A stretch of DNA of 64,000 nt from Burkholderia sp. USMB20 (lineage in GTDB: Bacteria > Pseudomonadota > Gammaproteobacteria > Burkholderiales > Burkholderiaceae): contig NZ_JTAN02000019.1 of assembly GCF_000949135.2 (NCBI RefSeq), positions 1,109,365-1,173,364 on the forward strand, written 5' to 3'. The notes under the pieces were generated by a model that made no database searches, was not told where the DNA came from, and saw only the letters and a list, made by a program, of their open reading frames with translations. Of this stretch, positions 7,265 to 15,352 are shown one piece after another. Position 1 is the stretch's first letter; the number at the start of each line of letters is the position of its first letter. The translations under genes were made by a program, and so were the position numbers.

Positions 7265-10261
7265 TTACTGGCAGGCTTCGCACTCGTCGAAGCCGGGATC
7301 GCCCGGGCGCATCGTGCATACCGGACCGTCCGCTTCGACCGGTGCGAGTGCCGGTGCCGCGTCGACTGCGCCCGACGACGACGCTGCGCCGCCCGCTGCA
7401 CCGAAGCCGCCTGCCGCGCCTTGCGCGCCGCCGCTGCTCGAGCCGCCGCTCGTCGGCACTGCGTTCAGCGCGCCGTGTGCGACCGTCGACTTCTCGACGT
7501 GCGTCGCCGCCATCGTGCGGAGGTAGTAGGTCGTCTTCAGACCGCGCAACCAGGCGAGCTTGTAGACCTCGTCGAGCTTCTTGCCCGACGCGCCGCCCAT
7601 GTAGATGTTCAGCGACTGCGCCTGGTCGATCCACTTCTGGCGACGCGATGCCGCTTCGACCAGCCACGTCGGGTCGACTTCGAACGCGGTCGCGTAGATC
7701 GCGCGCAGGTCGGCCGGGATTCGGTCGATGCGCGACAGCATGCCGTCGAAGTACTTCAGGTCGGCGACCATCACTTCGTCCCACAGGCCGCGTTCCTTCA
7801 GGTCGCGGACGAGGTACTCGTTGACCACCGTGAATTCGCCCGACAGGTTCGACTTCACGTACAGGTTCTGGAAGGTCGGCTCGATGCATGCCGACACGCC
7901 GATGATGTTCGAGATCGTCGCCGTCGGCGCGATCGCGACGCAGTTCGAGTTGCGCATGCCGTGCGCCGCGATCCGCGAACGCAGCGTCGTCCAGTCGAGC
8001 GACTCGGACGTGTCGACCTCGACGTAGCCGCCACGCGCTTCCGTCAGCAGCTTCAGCGTGTCCTGCGGGAGGATGCCGCGATCCCAGAGCGAGCCGCGGT
8101 AGCTCGAGTAGCGGCCGCGTTCCTCGGCCAGCTCGGTCGACGCGTAGTACGCGTAGTAGCAGACCGCTTCCATCGAACGATCGGCGAACTCGACCGCCGC
8201 TTCCGACGCGTACGGCGTGCGCAGCAGGTGCAGGCAGTCCTGGAAGCCCATGATGCCCATGCCGACCGGACGGTGCTTCAGGTTCGAGTTACGCGCCTTC
8301 GGCACCGCGTAGTAGTTGATGTCGATCACGTTGTCGAGCATGCGCATCGCGACGCTGATCGTGCGCTTCAGCTTGTCGTGGTCGAGCGCGTAGCTGCCGT
8401 CGGCCTGCTTCACCAGGTGGGCGACGAGGTTCACGGAGCCGAGGTTGCACACCGCGATTTCGGTGTCGCTCGTGTTCAGCGTGATTTCCGTGCACAGGTT
8501 CGACGAGTGGACAACGCCGACGTGCTGCTGCGGCGAGCGCACGTTGCACGGATCCTTGAACGTGATCCACGGGTGGCCCGTCTCGAACAGCATGCCGAGC
8601 ATCTTGCGCCAGAGCTGCTGCGCCGGGATCTTCTTGAACAGCTTGATCTCGCCGCGCGCAACCTTGTCTTCGTAAGCCGTGTAAGCCGCCTCGAACTCCG
8701 CGCCGAACTTGTCGTGCAGGTCCGGGCAGGTCGACGGCGAGAACAGCGTCCAGTCGGCGCCTTCCATCACGCGCTTCATGAACAGGTCGGGAATCCAGTT
8801 CGCCGTGTTCATGTCGTGCGTACGGCGGCGATCGTCGCCGGTGTTCTTGCGCAGCTCGAGGAACTCCTCGATGTCGAGGTGCCACGATTCGAGGTACGCG
8901 CACACCGCGCCCTTGCGCTTGCCGCCCTGGTTGACCGCGACGGCCGTGTCGTTGACGACCTTCAGGAACGGGACCACGCCTTGCGACTTGCCGTTCGTGC
9001 CCTTGATATGCGAGCCGAGTGCGCGCACGCGGGTCCAGTCGTTGCCGAGACCGCCGGCGAACTTCGACAGCAGCGCGTTTTCCTTCAGCGCTTCATAGAT
9101 GCCGTCGAGATCGTCCGCGACCGTCGTCAGGTAGCACGACGACAGCTGCGAGCGGTGCGTGCCCGAGTTGAACAGCGTCGGCGTCGAGCTCATGAAGTCG
9201 AAGCTCGACAGCACGTTGTAGAACTCGATCGCGCGCGTTTCGCGGTCGATCTCGTTCAGCGACAGGCCCATCGCGACGCGCATGAAGAATGCCTGCGGCA
9301 TTTCGATGCGGCTGCCGTCGACGTGCAGGAAGTAGCGGTCGTACAGCGTCTGCAGGCCGAGGTAGCCGAACTGCAGGTCGCGGTTCGCGTCGAGCGCTTC
9401 GCCCAGACGCTTCAGGTCGAACTGAAGCAGCTTGTCGTCGAGCAGGCCGGCGTCGACGCCGCGCTTCAGGAACTGCGGGAAGTATTCCGCGTAGCGGGCC
9501 GACATCTCGGCCTGGACCACTTCCTCGCCGAGGATCTCGCGACGGATCGTGTGCAGCAGGATGCGGGCCGTGACCTGGCTGTATGCCGGATCCTTTTCGA
9601 TCATCGTGCGCGCAGCGAGGATCGCCGAGTCGTAGACCTGGCTCATCGGCACGCCGTCGTACAGGTTCTTCACCGTTTCCGCGACGATCGGGTCAGGGTT
9701 AACCGCAGCGCCGAGACCGTCGCATGCCGACACGATCAGCGCGCGCAGTGCGTTCAGGTCGAGCGGGCGCGTGACGCCGTTGTCGACGACGTTGATGCCG
9801 GTGCTCGACTCGCCGCCCGCTGCCGCTGCTTCCTCGCCCGCATGCTGGCGCTCGAGGTGACGCTTCTCGCGATACAGCACGTACGCACGCGCGACGTTGT
9901 GCTCGCCGCCGCGCATCAGCGCGAGTTCGACCTGGTCCTGGATGTCTTCGATATGGAACGTACCGCCGTTCGGACGGCTGCGCACGAGCGCGCGCACGAC
10001 GTTGTGCGTGAGCTGCTCGACGAGTTCGCGTACGCGTGCCGATGCCGCGCCCTGCCCGCCATTGACGGCCAGGAAAGCCTTGGTCACCGCAATCGCGATC
10101 TTCGAAGGCTCGAACGACACCACGCTGCCGTTGCGGCGGATCACCTTGTAGTCGGCGAACGTGGCCTGCGGCGCGAGCGCCTGCGCGCCCTGTTCGGTCC
10201 CGCCGAGCGGACGGCTCGAGGCGCTCTCGTACTGGGACGTCGCGTTGTCGGTGGTTTGCAT
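7265..10261 (-). CDS. nrdA: Ribonucleoside-diphosphate reductase class Ia, alpha subunit NrdA
   Basis: 998 aa from the ATG at 10261, which has AGGAG eight bases upstream; this is preferred over the in-frame TTG two codons earlier. NrdA reduces NDPs to dNDPs. An N-terminal ATP-cone (about residues 35-140) is followed by a second ATP-cone-like domain (about 160-270), so the protein is much longer than the 760-aa E. coli enzyme and resembles the two-cone NrdA of Pseudomonas. Active-site residues are in RSQLSSCYLTTV, SSNLCTEI (Asn, Cys, Glu) and AVCNLGSVN; the C-terminal CEAC pair is the thioredoxin-reducible shuttle. It has a long leader and NrdR-type boxes upstream. Confidence 0.97.
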   Translation of the reverse strand: MQTTDNATSQYESASSRPLGGTEQGAQALAPQATFADYKVIRRNGSVVSFEPSKIAIAVTKAFLAVNGGQGAASARVRELVEQLTHNVVRALVRSRPNGGTFHIEDIQDQVELALMRGGEHNVARAYVLYREKRHLERQHAGEEAAAAGGESSTGINVVDNGVTRPLDLNALRALIVSACDGLGAAVNPDPIVAETVKNLYDGVPMSQVYDSAILAARTMIEKDPAYSQVTARILLHTIRREILGEEVVQAEMSARYAEYFPQFLKRGVDAGLLDDKLLQFDLKRLGEALDANRDLQFGYLGLQTLYDRYFLHVDGSRIEMPQAFFMRVAMGLSLNEIDRETRAIEFYNVLSSFDFMSSTPTLFNSGTHRSQLSSCYLTTVADDLDGIYEALKENALLSKFAGGLGNDWTRVRALGSHIKGTNGKSQGVVPFLKVVNDTAVAVNQGGKRKGAVCAYLESWHLDIEEFLELRKNTGDDRRRTHDMNTANWIPDLFMKRVMEGADWTLFSPSTCPDLHDKFGAEFEAAYTAYEDKVARGEIKLFKKIPAQQLWRKMLGMLFETGHPWITFKDPCNVRSPQQHVGVVHSSNLCTEITLNTSDTEIAVCNLGSVNLVAHLVKQADGSYALDHDKLKRTISVAMRMLDNVIDINYYAVPKARNSNLKHRPVGMGIMGFQDCLHLLRTPYASEAAVEFADRSMEAVCYYAYYASTELAEERGRYSSYRGSLWDRGILPQDTLKLLTEARGGYVEVDTSESLDWTTLRSRIAAHGMRNSNCVAIAPTATISNIIGVSACIEPTFQNLYVKSNLSGEFTVVNEYLVRDLKERGLWDEVMVADLKYFDGMLSRIDRIPADLRAIYATAFEVDPTWLVEAASRRQKWIDQAQSLNIYMGGASGKKLDEVYKLAWLRGLKTTYYLRTMAATHVEKSTVAHGALNAVPTSGGSSSGGAQGAAGGFGAAGGAASSSGAVDAAPALAPVEADGPVCTMRPGDPGFDECEACQ

Positions 10262-10549
10262 GTGCAAAGCTCCTGGTGTTGGATGGTGCGGAGAGAACCG
10301 CGGATTAAAACGAACGCTGCGCTATCGGATGCGCGAGCGGTAAGAGGCGAGCGATGCGTCGGGGAAGCCGGTTCGGTCGATGCGCGACAACCGATCCGGT
10401 CGTGTGCTTCGTCATGTGTACGCTGCCCCGTCGAAGTTCGCTGCGCTTGATTGCGACGCCCGGACCGCCCGGCCTGGCGCGCCGCACTGAGAACCCTGGC
10501 CGCCGGCGTTGCCCGCCGGCCGGTGCCGCTCGGGTTTCCCCTGCGACAC

Positions 10550-10596
10550 ACACTATATCTAGTACAGAACCGCTCAACTGGCACCAAGTATAGTGG
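10550..10596 (-). promoter_or_regulatory. Pair of NrdR-box-like operators upstream of nrdA
   Basis: Box 1 at 10550-10565 reads ACACTATATCTAGTAC on +, matching 13 of 16 positions of the NrdR consensus ACACWATATATWGTGT. Box 2 at 10581-10596 reads GCACCAAGTATAGTGG, about 11 of 16. Their centres are 31 bp apart, the three-turn spacing typical for NrdR. Box 2 overlaps the -10 element, which fits dATP-dependent repression of nrdAB. nrdR itself is not in the window. Confidence 0.78.
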
Positions 10597-10614
10597 ACAT
10601 TCCGGCGACATCAA
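10587..10614 (-). promoter_or_regulatory. Sigma70-type promoter of nrdA
   Basis: On the minus strand TTGATG (10614-10609) and TATACT (10592-10587) are separated by 16 bp. TATACT sits inside the second NrdR-like box. Confidence 0.7.
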
Positions 10615-10724
10615 AACGGAGAATTTTCGCCGGAGGTATTGACATCAACCCGGCCGCCCGGACGGGCAGACGCGACAAGGCATTGGTCGGAAAAAAAAAT
10701 TTCGCCCGCTCAAAAACCCTGCGA

Positions 10725-11315
10725 TCAGTGCTGACGGAAAGGAAAGTATTCGGCGGAAAACCCGGCATCGCTCGCGAAGCGTTGCCAATCGAAGTGCGGA
10801 CCCGGGTCGGTCTTGCGGCCCGGCGCGAGGTCGGAATGCCCGGCCACCGCATCGATCGGGTAGCGCGCGGCGAGCGTGCGTGCGAGCACCCCGAGCGTCG
10901 CGTACTGCGCCGCGTCGAACGGCACGTCGTCCGCACCTTCGAGTTCGATGCCGATCGAGAAGTCGTTGCAGCGCGGCCGGCCGAAGAACTCGGACGCGCC
11001 CGCATGCCATGCACGCTCGTCGCACGACACGAACTGCACGAGTTCGCCGTCGCGGCGGATCAGGAAGTGCGCGGACACGCGCACGTCGCGCAGGTGACGC
11101 TGGTAATAGGGGTGCGTATCGCAATCGAGGCGATTCAGGAACAGCGCCTCGATCGCATCGCCGCCGAACTCGCCGGGCGGCAGGCTGATGTTGTGGACGA
11201 CGACGAGCGTCGGCACCGCGCCCGCGGGCCGCGCCTCGAAATTCGGCGACGGCGCGTGGCGCGCTTCGCGCACCCAGCCGTTCGCGTCGACCGACAGCAG
11301 TGCTGCGTCGCTCAT
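10725..11315 (-). CDS. ampD: 1,6-anhydro-N-acetylmuramyl-L-alanine amidase AmpD
   Basis: 196 aa when started at the ATG at 11315, giving the usual AmpD length (MSDAALLSVD...). It is a cytosolic zinc amidase that cleaves the stem peptide from anhydromuropeptides during murein recycling and so affects AmpR-controlled beta-lactamase. Probable zinc ligands by alignment with known AmpD are His41 (VVVHNISLPPGEF), His160 and Asp170 (AGHSDLAPGRKTDPG). The start overlaps the stop of the PP0621-like gene by 4 nt (ATGA), so translation is coupled. The longer in-frame extension upstream is Arg-rich shadow sequence. Confidence 0.93.
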   Translation of the reverse strand: MSDAALLSVDANGWVREARHAPSPNFEARPAGAVPTLVVVHNISLPPGEFGGDAIEALFLNRLDCDTHPYYQRHLRDVRVSAHFLIRRDGELVQFVSCDERAWHAGASEFFGRPRCNDFSIGIELEGADDVPFDAAQYATLGVLARTLAARYPIDAVAGHSDLAPGRKTDPGPHFDWQRFASDAGFSAEYFPFRQH

Positions 11316-11626
11316 CGGGCGTCGTGGCCGCTCGCGTGTGCGTCGTGGCGCTGCGCGTGCTCGGTGCTGCAGAAGTATTCGCCGCCCGCGGCGACGGCGT
11401 CGCCCTGCGGCGTATGCACGCCGCACTCGGCGCAACGCACCATCGGTTCGGGCAGCGAGCGCGCGTCGCCGTTCGGGCGTGCCGCCCCGGCGCCGGGACC
11501 CGGTGCGCCGTCATTGCCGCCGCCGCGACCAGTGCGCGCCTGCGCGTGCTCCTGGGCCTGGCGCAGCTTGCGCGTGAGCCACGAACCCGCGAAGAAGAGA
11601 AGAATCAGGAGAAGAATCTGTCGCAT
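11312..11626 (-). CDS. PP0621-family small membrane-anchored protein
   Basis: 104 aa from the ATG at 11626. One N-terminal hydrophobic helix (MRQILLLILLFFAGSWL) anchors it. A Gly/Ala/Pro/Arg-rich linker leads to a C-terminal Cys motif: CAEC, then FCSTEHAQRH, which looks like a small zinc-binding knuckle. Function is unknown. The gene lies between the CcsA/YpjD-like gene and ampD on the minus strand, overlapping ampD by 4 nt and starting 13 bp after the CcsA-like stop, so the three probably form one operon. Confidence 0.8.
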   Translation of the reverse strand: MRQILLLILLFFAGSWLTRKLRQAQEHAQARTGRGGGNDGAPGPGAGAARPNGDARSLPEPMVRCAECGVHTPQGDAVAAGGEYFCSTEHAQRHDAHASGHDAR

Positions 11627-11639
11627 CGGAAACCTGCGT

Positions 11640-12533
11640 TCAAACCACGGAGCGGTGCAGCAGCACCTCGAAAACGAACCGGCTGCCGACATACGCGAGC
11701 AGCAGCGCGGCAAACGACACGAGCACCCAGCGCGCCGCGCCGCGCCCGCGCCAGCCCGACGTCTTGTGGGCGACCAGCAGGCCGCCGAACATCAGCCACG
11801 ACAGCACCGCGAACACGGTCTTGTGATCGAGCCGCAGCGCGCGTGCATCGACCTGCTCGCTGAACAGGATCCCCGACGCGAGCGTCAGCGTCAGCAGCAC
11901 GAAGCCGGCGGCGATCAGGCGGAACAGCAGCTTCTCGAGCGTGAGCAGCGGCGGCAGCGTTTCGAGCCAGCTCGCGATCCAGCCGGTCGAGCCGTCGCGC
12001 CCGCCGCTCCTCAGCGACTGCAGGCGCCGCTCGACCATCAGCATCAGGACCGCGTGCAGCGCGGCGATCGCGAAAAGGCCGTACGCGATGTTCGCGATCA
12101 GGAAGTGCATCTTGAACAGCGGCGCTGCGGCATAAGGCAGCACCCGCACGCCGCCGAACACGAGCGGCAGCAGCGACGCGCCGCACGCGAGCGGCAGCAC
12201 GAGCAGGCGCAGGCTGTCGAGCGGGAAGAAGAAGCTCTCGATCCAGTAGATGCCGGCGCCGAGCCAGAACATCGCGGACAGCGCGAACGCGAAGCCGAAG
12301 ACCATCGCGTCGTGCGGGAAGATCGTCGTGTGCAGCAGCACGCCGTGCGCGACGAGCGCCGCGAACAGCAGCGCGCGGCCGGCGCCGCTCATTCCCGACG
12401 CGGCGGACGCCGGCACCGGCACGGCCGGCACGCTCGCGACGAGCGGCGTCGCACCCTGGCGGTGCGTGCGCCAGCCTGCGACGGCGAGGCCGCCGTACAG
12501 GAATGCGGTGAGGGCATACAGTACAATATCCAT
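11640..12533 (-). CDS. CcsA/YpjD-like cytochrome c assembly-family membrane protein
   Basis: 297 aa with about eight hydrophobic helices and almost no soluble domain. It matches the cytochrome c assembly (CcsA) family, in particular the YpjD branch that in E. coli also sits next to and divergent from ffh. The YpjD role is unclear; the family name refers to haem handling, which is not proven for this branch. Conserved His residues occur in LVAHGVLLHT, FKMHFLIANI and VAHKTSGW. It shares a 90-bp divergent promoter region with ffh. Confidence 0.85.
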   Translation of the reverse strand: MDIVLYALTAFLYGGLAVAGWRTHRQGATPLVASVPAVPVPASAASGMSGAGRALLFAALVAHGVLLHTTIFPHDAMVFGFAFALSAMFWLGAGIYWIESFFFPLDSLRLLVLPLACGASLLPLVFGGVRVLPYAAAPLFKMHFLIANIAYGLFAIAALHAVLMLMVERRLQSLRSGGRDGSTGWIASWLETLPPLLTLEKLLFRLIAAGFVLLTLTLASGILFSEQVDARALRLDHKTVFAVLSWLMFGGLLVAHKTSGWRGRGAARWVLVSFAALLLAYVGSRFVFEVLLHRSVV

Positions 12534-12623
12534 GTTCGAAGTTTACACTAGGCCCCCTTCCCGCGACGGCTCCCTTTTGTACGGTTCCGTTGCGCCTTCG
12601 GGCCCCACTGTCCATCGCTCCCC

Positions 12624-13991
12624 ATGCTCGACAATCTCACTCAACGGATGGCGCGCGTCGTCAAGACGCTGCGCGGCGAGGCCCGGCTTACCGAGGCGAA
12701 CACCCAGGAGATGCTCCGCGAGGTGCGTCTCGCGTTGCTGGAAGCCGACGTCGCGCTGCCGGTCGTCCGCGAATTCATCGCCAAGGTCAAGGAAAAGGCG
12801 CTCGGCGAGGAAGTGATCAGCAGCCTGTCGCCGGGCCAGGCGCTCGTCGGCGTGGTCCAGAAGGAACTGACCGCCGTGATCGGCGGCGACTACGAAGGCA
12901 AGGCCGCCGAGCTGAACCTCGCGGTCACGCCGCCCGCCGTGATCCTGATGGCCGGCCTGCAGGGCGCCGGCAAGACCACGACCGCCGGCAAGCTCGCGAA
13001 ACTCTTGCGCGAGAAGTACAAGAAGAAGGTGCTGACGGTGTCGTGCGACGTGTATCGCCCGGCCGCCATCATGCAGCTGAAAACGGTGAGCGAACAGGTC
13101 GGCGCCGATTTCTTCCCGTCGACGCCGGACCAGAAGCCCGTCGACATCGCACTCGCGGCCGTCGACTGGGCGAAGCGCCACTACCATGACGTGCTGATCG
13201 TCGACACGGCCGGCCGCCTCGGTATCGACGAGGCGATGATGCAGGAAATCGCCGCGCTGCACGGCACGCTGAAGCCGGCCGAAACGCTGTTCGTCGTCGA
13301 CGCGATGCTCGGCCAGGACGCGGTCAACACCGCGAAGGCGTTCAACGACACGCTGCCGCTCACCGGCGTCGTGCTGACCAAGCTCGACGGCGATTCGCGC
13401 GGCGGTGCCGCGCTGTCGGTGCGCCACATCACGGGCAAGCCGATCAAGTTCGTCGGCGTCGCCGAGAAGCTCGACGGCCTCGAGGTGTTCCACCCGGACC
13501 GGATGGCGAACCGGATCCTCGGCATGGGCGACATCCTCGCGCTCGTCGAGGAAGCGCAGCGCGGCGTCGACGTGCAGGCCGCGCAGAAGCTCGCCGACAA
13601 GGTCAAGAAAGGCGGCGACTTCGACCTGAACGATTTCCGCGCGCAGATCTCGCAGATGAAGAACATGGGCGGCCTGTCGTCGCTGATGGACAAGCTGCCC
13701 GCGCAGTTCCAGCAGGCGGCGGCCGGCGCCGACATGGGCCAGGCCGAGAAGTCGATCCGCCGGATGGAAGGCATCATCAGCTCGATGACGCCCGCCGAGC
13801 GCGCCAAACCCGAAATCATCAAGGCGACGCGCAAGCGCCGCATTGCAGCCGGCGCGGGCGTGCCGGTGCAGGAAGTCAACCGGATGCTGAACCAGTACGA
13901 CCAGATGCGTACGATGATGAAGAAGCTGAAGGGCGGCAACATGCAGAAGATGATGCGCGGCCTGAAGGGCATGATGCCCGGCATGCGCTGA
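12624..13991 (+). CDS. ffh: Signal recognition particle protein Ffh
   Basis: 455 aa. Ffh with 4.5S RNA delivers ribosomes making inner-membrane proteins to FtsY. The N domain (1-90) is followed by the G domain with P-loop GLQGAGKTTT near residue 111, then DTAGRL and TKLDGDSRGG. The C-terminal M domain ends in a methionine- and lysine-rich tail (MQKMMRGLKGMMPGMR) that binds signal sequence and RNA. The gene is divergent from the CcsA-like operon and is followed by hpt 94 bp downstream. Confidence 0.97.
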   Translation: MLDNLTQRMARVVKTLRGEARLTEANTQEMLREVRLALLEADVALPVVREFIAKVKEKALGEEVISSLSPGQALVGVVQKELTAVIGGDYEGKAAELNLAVTPPAVILMAGLQGAGKTTTAGKLAKLLREKYKKKVLTVSCDVYRPAAIMQLKTVSEQVGADFFPSTPDQKPVDIALAAVDWAKRHYHDVLIVDTAGRLGIDEAMMQEIAALHGTLKPAETLFVVDAMLGQDAVNTAKAFNDTLPLTGVVLTKLDGDSRGGAALSVRHITGKPIKFVGVAEKLDGLEVFHPDRMANRILGMGDILALVEEAQRGVDVQAAQKLADKVKKGGDFDLNDFRAQISQMKNMGGLSSLMDKLPAQFQQAAAGADMGQAEKSIRRMEGIISSMTPAERAKPEIIKATRKRRIAAGAGVPVQEVNRMLNQYDQMRTMMKKLKGGNMQKMMRGLKGMMPGMR

Positions 13992-13994
13992 TTC

Positions 13995-14022
13995 CGCCCG
14001 TCGGCCGGCGCGCGGGTTTTTG
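13995..14022 (+). terminator. Weak terminator-like hairpin after ffh
   Basis: A short GC-rich stem (CCGC/GCGG class pairings around GGCCGG) ends in five T just after the ffh stop. The stem is only 4-5 bp, so termination may be partial. Confidence 0.3.
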
Positions 14023-14085
14023 CCGTAGCGCGCGCCAGCCGTTCTGCTTCATTCTTATTTGTATACCGACTGCCCGCCAGAACTC

Positions 14086-14637
14086 ATGAACCGCGAAGAA
14101 GCCCTCCACATTTTCGAACACTCCGAAGAGATCGTCTCGGCGGACGCCGTCAACGCGTCGATCGCCCGGATGGCCGAAGCGATCCGCGCCGAGATCGGCG
14201 ACGCGTTCCCGCTCGTCCTCTCGGTGATGGGCGGCGCCGCGGTGTTTACCGGGATGCTGCTGCCGCATCTCGATTTCCCGCTGGAATTCGACTACATCCA
14301 CCTGACCCGCTACCGCAACACGACGCAGGGCAGCCCGGAGATGCACTGGCGCGTCGCGCCGCGCGAATCGGTGAAGGACCGCATCGTGCTCGTGCTCGAC
14401 GACATCCTCGACGAAGGCGAGACGATGGCCGCGATCCGCGACCGCATCCTCGACATGGGCGCGAAGCGCTTCATGTCCGCCGTGCTGTGCGAGAAGACGC
14501 TCACGAAAGCGAAACCGCTGCATCCCGACTTCTGCGGCTTCTCGGTGCCCGACCGCTACGTGTTCGGCTGCGGGATGGACGCCAAGGGCTACTGGCGCAA
14601 CCTGCCGACGATCCGTGCGCTGACCGCGAACGTCTGA
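14086..14637 (+). CDS. hpt: Hypoxanthine-guanine phosphoribosyltransferase
   Basis: 183 aa from the ATG at 14086 (MNREEALHIFEH); the in-frame TTG nine codons upstream is less likely. The PRPP-binding motif is VLVLDDILDEGETM near residues 102-115, and EFDYIHLTRYRN fits the phosphoribosyltransferase core. It salvages hypoxanthine and guanine to IMP and GMP with PRPP in the cytosol. It follows ffh on the same strand and ends at a strong hairpin terminator. Substrate preference between hypoxanthine, guanine and xanthine cannot be read from the sequence. Confidence 0.88.
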   Translation: MNREEALHIFEHSEEIVSADAVNASIARMAEAIRAEIGDAFPLVLSVMGGAAVFTGMLLPHLDFPLEFDYIHLTRYRNTTQGSPEMHWRVAPRESVKDRIVLVLDDILDEGETMAAIRDRILDMGAKRFMSAVLCEKTLTKAKPLHPDFCGFSVPDRYVFGCGMDAKGYWRNLPTIRALTANV

Positions 14638-14664
14638 TCGCCGCCCTGCCCGCTATATAAATGG

Positions 14665-14702
14665 AAAGCGGCGCTCCGGTTACCCGGAGCGCCGCTTTTT
14701 TT
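14665..14702. terminator. Bidirectional terminator between hpt and marC
   Basis: AGCGGCGCTCCGG pairs with CCGGAGCGCCGCT (13 bp) around a short loop, with T-run on + and A/T-richer flank on the other side. It serves convergent hpt (+) and the MarC gene (minus). Confidence 0.92.
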
Positions 14703-14722
14703 CGTCGGTACGCACCGATGCG

Positions 14723-15331
14723 TTACATCTGCAGCTGGTGCACGAACGCCTTGATGCCGGCGAGCAGCATCTCGACCGAGATCGCGACGAGCACGAGACC
14801 CATCAGCCGCTCGAACGCGGCGACGGTCCGCTCGCCGAGCCACTGCTGGATCCGTTCGGCCAGCACCAGCGTGATCGCGCAGACGATCATCGTGACCGTC
14901 AGCGCGCCGACCCACTCGAACATCTTGCCCGGCGCCTGCGACGTCAGCAGCATCACCGTCGCGAGCGCGGACGGCCCGGCCAGCGCGGGAATCGCGAGCG
15001 GCACGATGAACGGTTCACCGCCGGCGCGCGGATCGCTGCCGAGCGCGCCGTCCGGATGCGGGAAGATCATCCGCAGCGCGATCAGGAACAGCACGATCCC
15101 GCCGCCGAGCCGCAGCGACAGGTCGGTGAGGTTCATCATCCGCAGGAAGCGGTCGCCGACCACCATGAAGAACAGCAGGATCACGAACGCGATCCCGACT
15201 TCACGCAGGATCAGCTTCACGCGCCGCTCGCGCGGCACGTCCCGCATTGCCGTGATGAACAGCGGGATGTTGCCGAGCGGATCCGTGATCAGCACGAGGA
15301 GCACGGTGGCCGACAGGAAGGTGTATTCCAC
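14723..15331 (-). CDS. MarC/UPF0056-family inner-membrane protein
   Basis: 202 aa with six hydrophobic helices and the family motifs ITDPLGNIPLF near the N-terminus and IPALAGPSALATVML in the middle. The MarC family was first linked to multiple antibiotic resistance, a link later withdrawn; its role is unknown. It lies 21 bp after proS on the minus strand and ends at the shared terminator at 14665-14702, so it is probably co-transcribed with proS. Confidence 0.88.
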   Translation of the reverse strand: MEYTFLSATVLLVLITDPLGNIPLFITAMRDVPRERRVKLILREVGIAFVILLFFMVVGDRFLRMMNLTDLSLRLGGGIVLFLIALRMIFPHPDGALGSDPRAGGEPFIVPLAIPALAGPSALATVMLLTSQAPGKMFEWVGALTVTMIVCAITLVLAERIQQWLGERTVAAFERLMGLVLVAISVEMLLAGIKAFVHQLQM

Positions 15332-15352
15332 CGTGTCCTCCGGTCGAAGCGC

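Larger units (their letters stand above)
10262..10724. other. nrdA leader and promoter region
   Basis: 463 bp between nrdA and ampD. The nrdA promoter lies at 10587-10614 with two NrdR-box-like sites at 10550-10596. The predicted transcript therefore begins near 10580 and has a leader of about 320 nt before the ATG at 10261. The leader is GC-rich with several possible stems; I could not match it to a known riboswitch. The 110 bp next to ampD contains a nine-A run near 10692 but no terminator with a good stem. Confidence 0.65.

Noticed and set aside
7187-10450. A very long + strand reading frame antisense to nrdA
   Set aside because: It is the GC-rich mirror of nrdA; it is Arg/His/Val-rich with no known domain and no start or ribosome site of its own.
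10262-10545. A cobalamin-type riboswitch in the nrdA leader
   Set aside because: Adenosylcobalamin switches control some nrd genes, but I could not find the conserved box core here, and the enzyme is class Ia, not B12-dependent.
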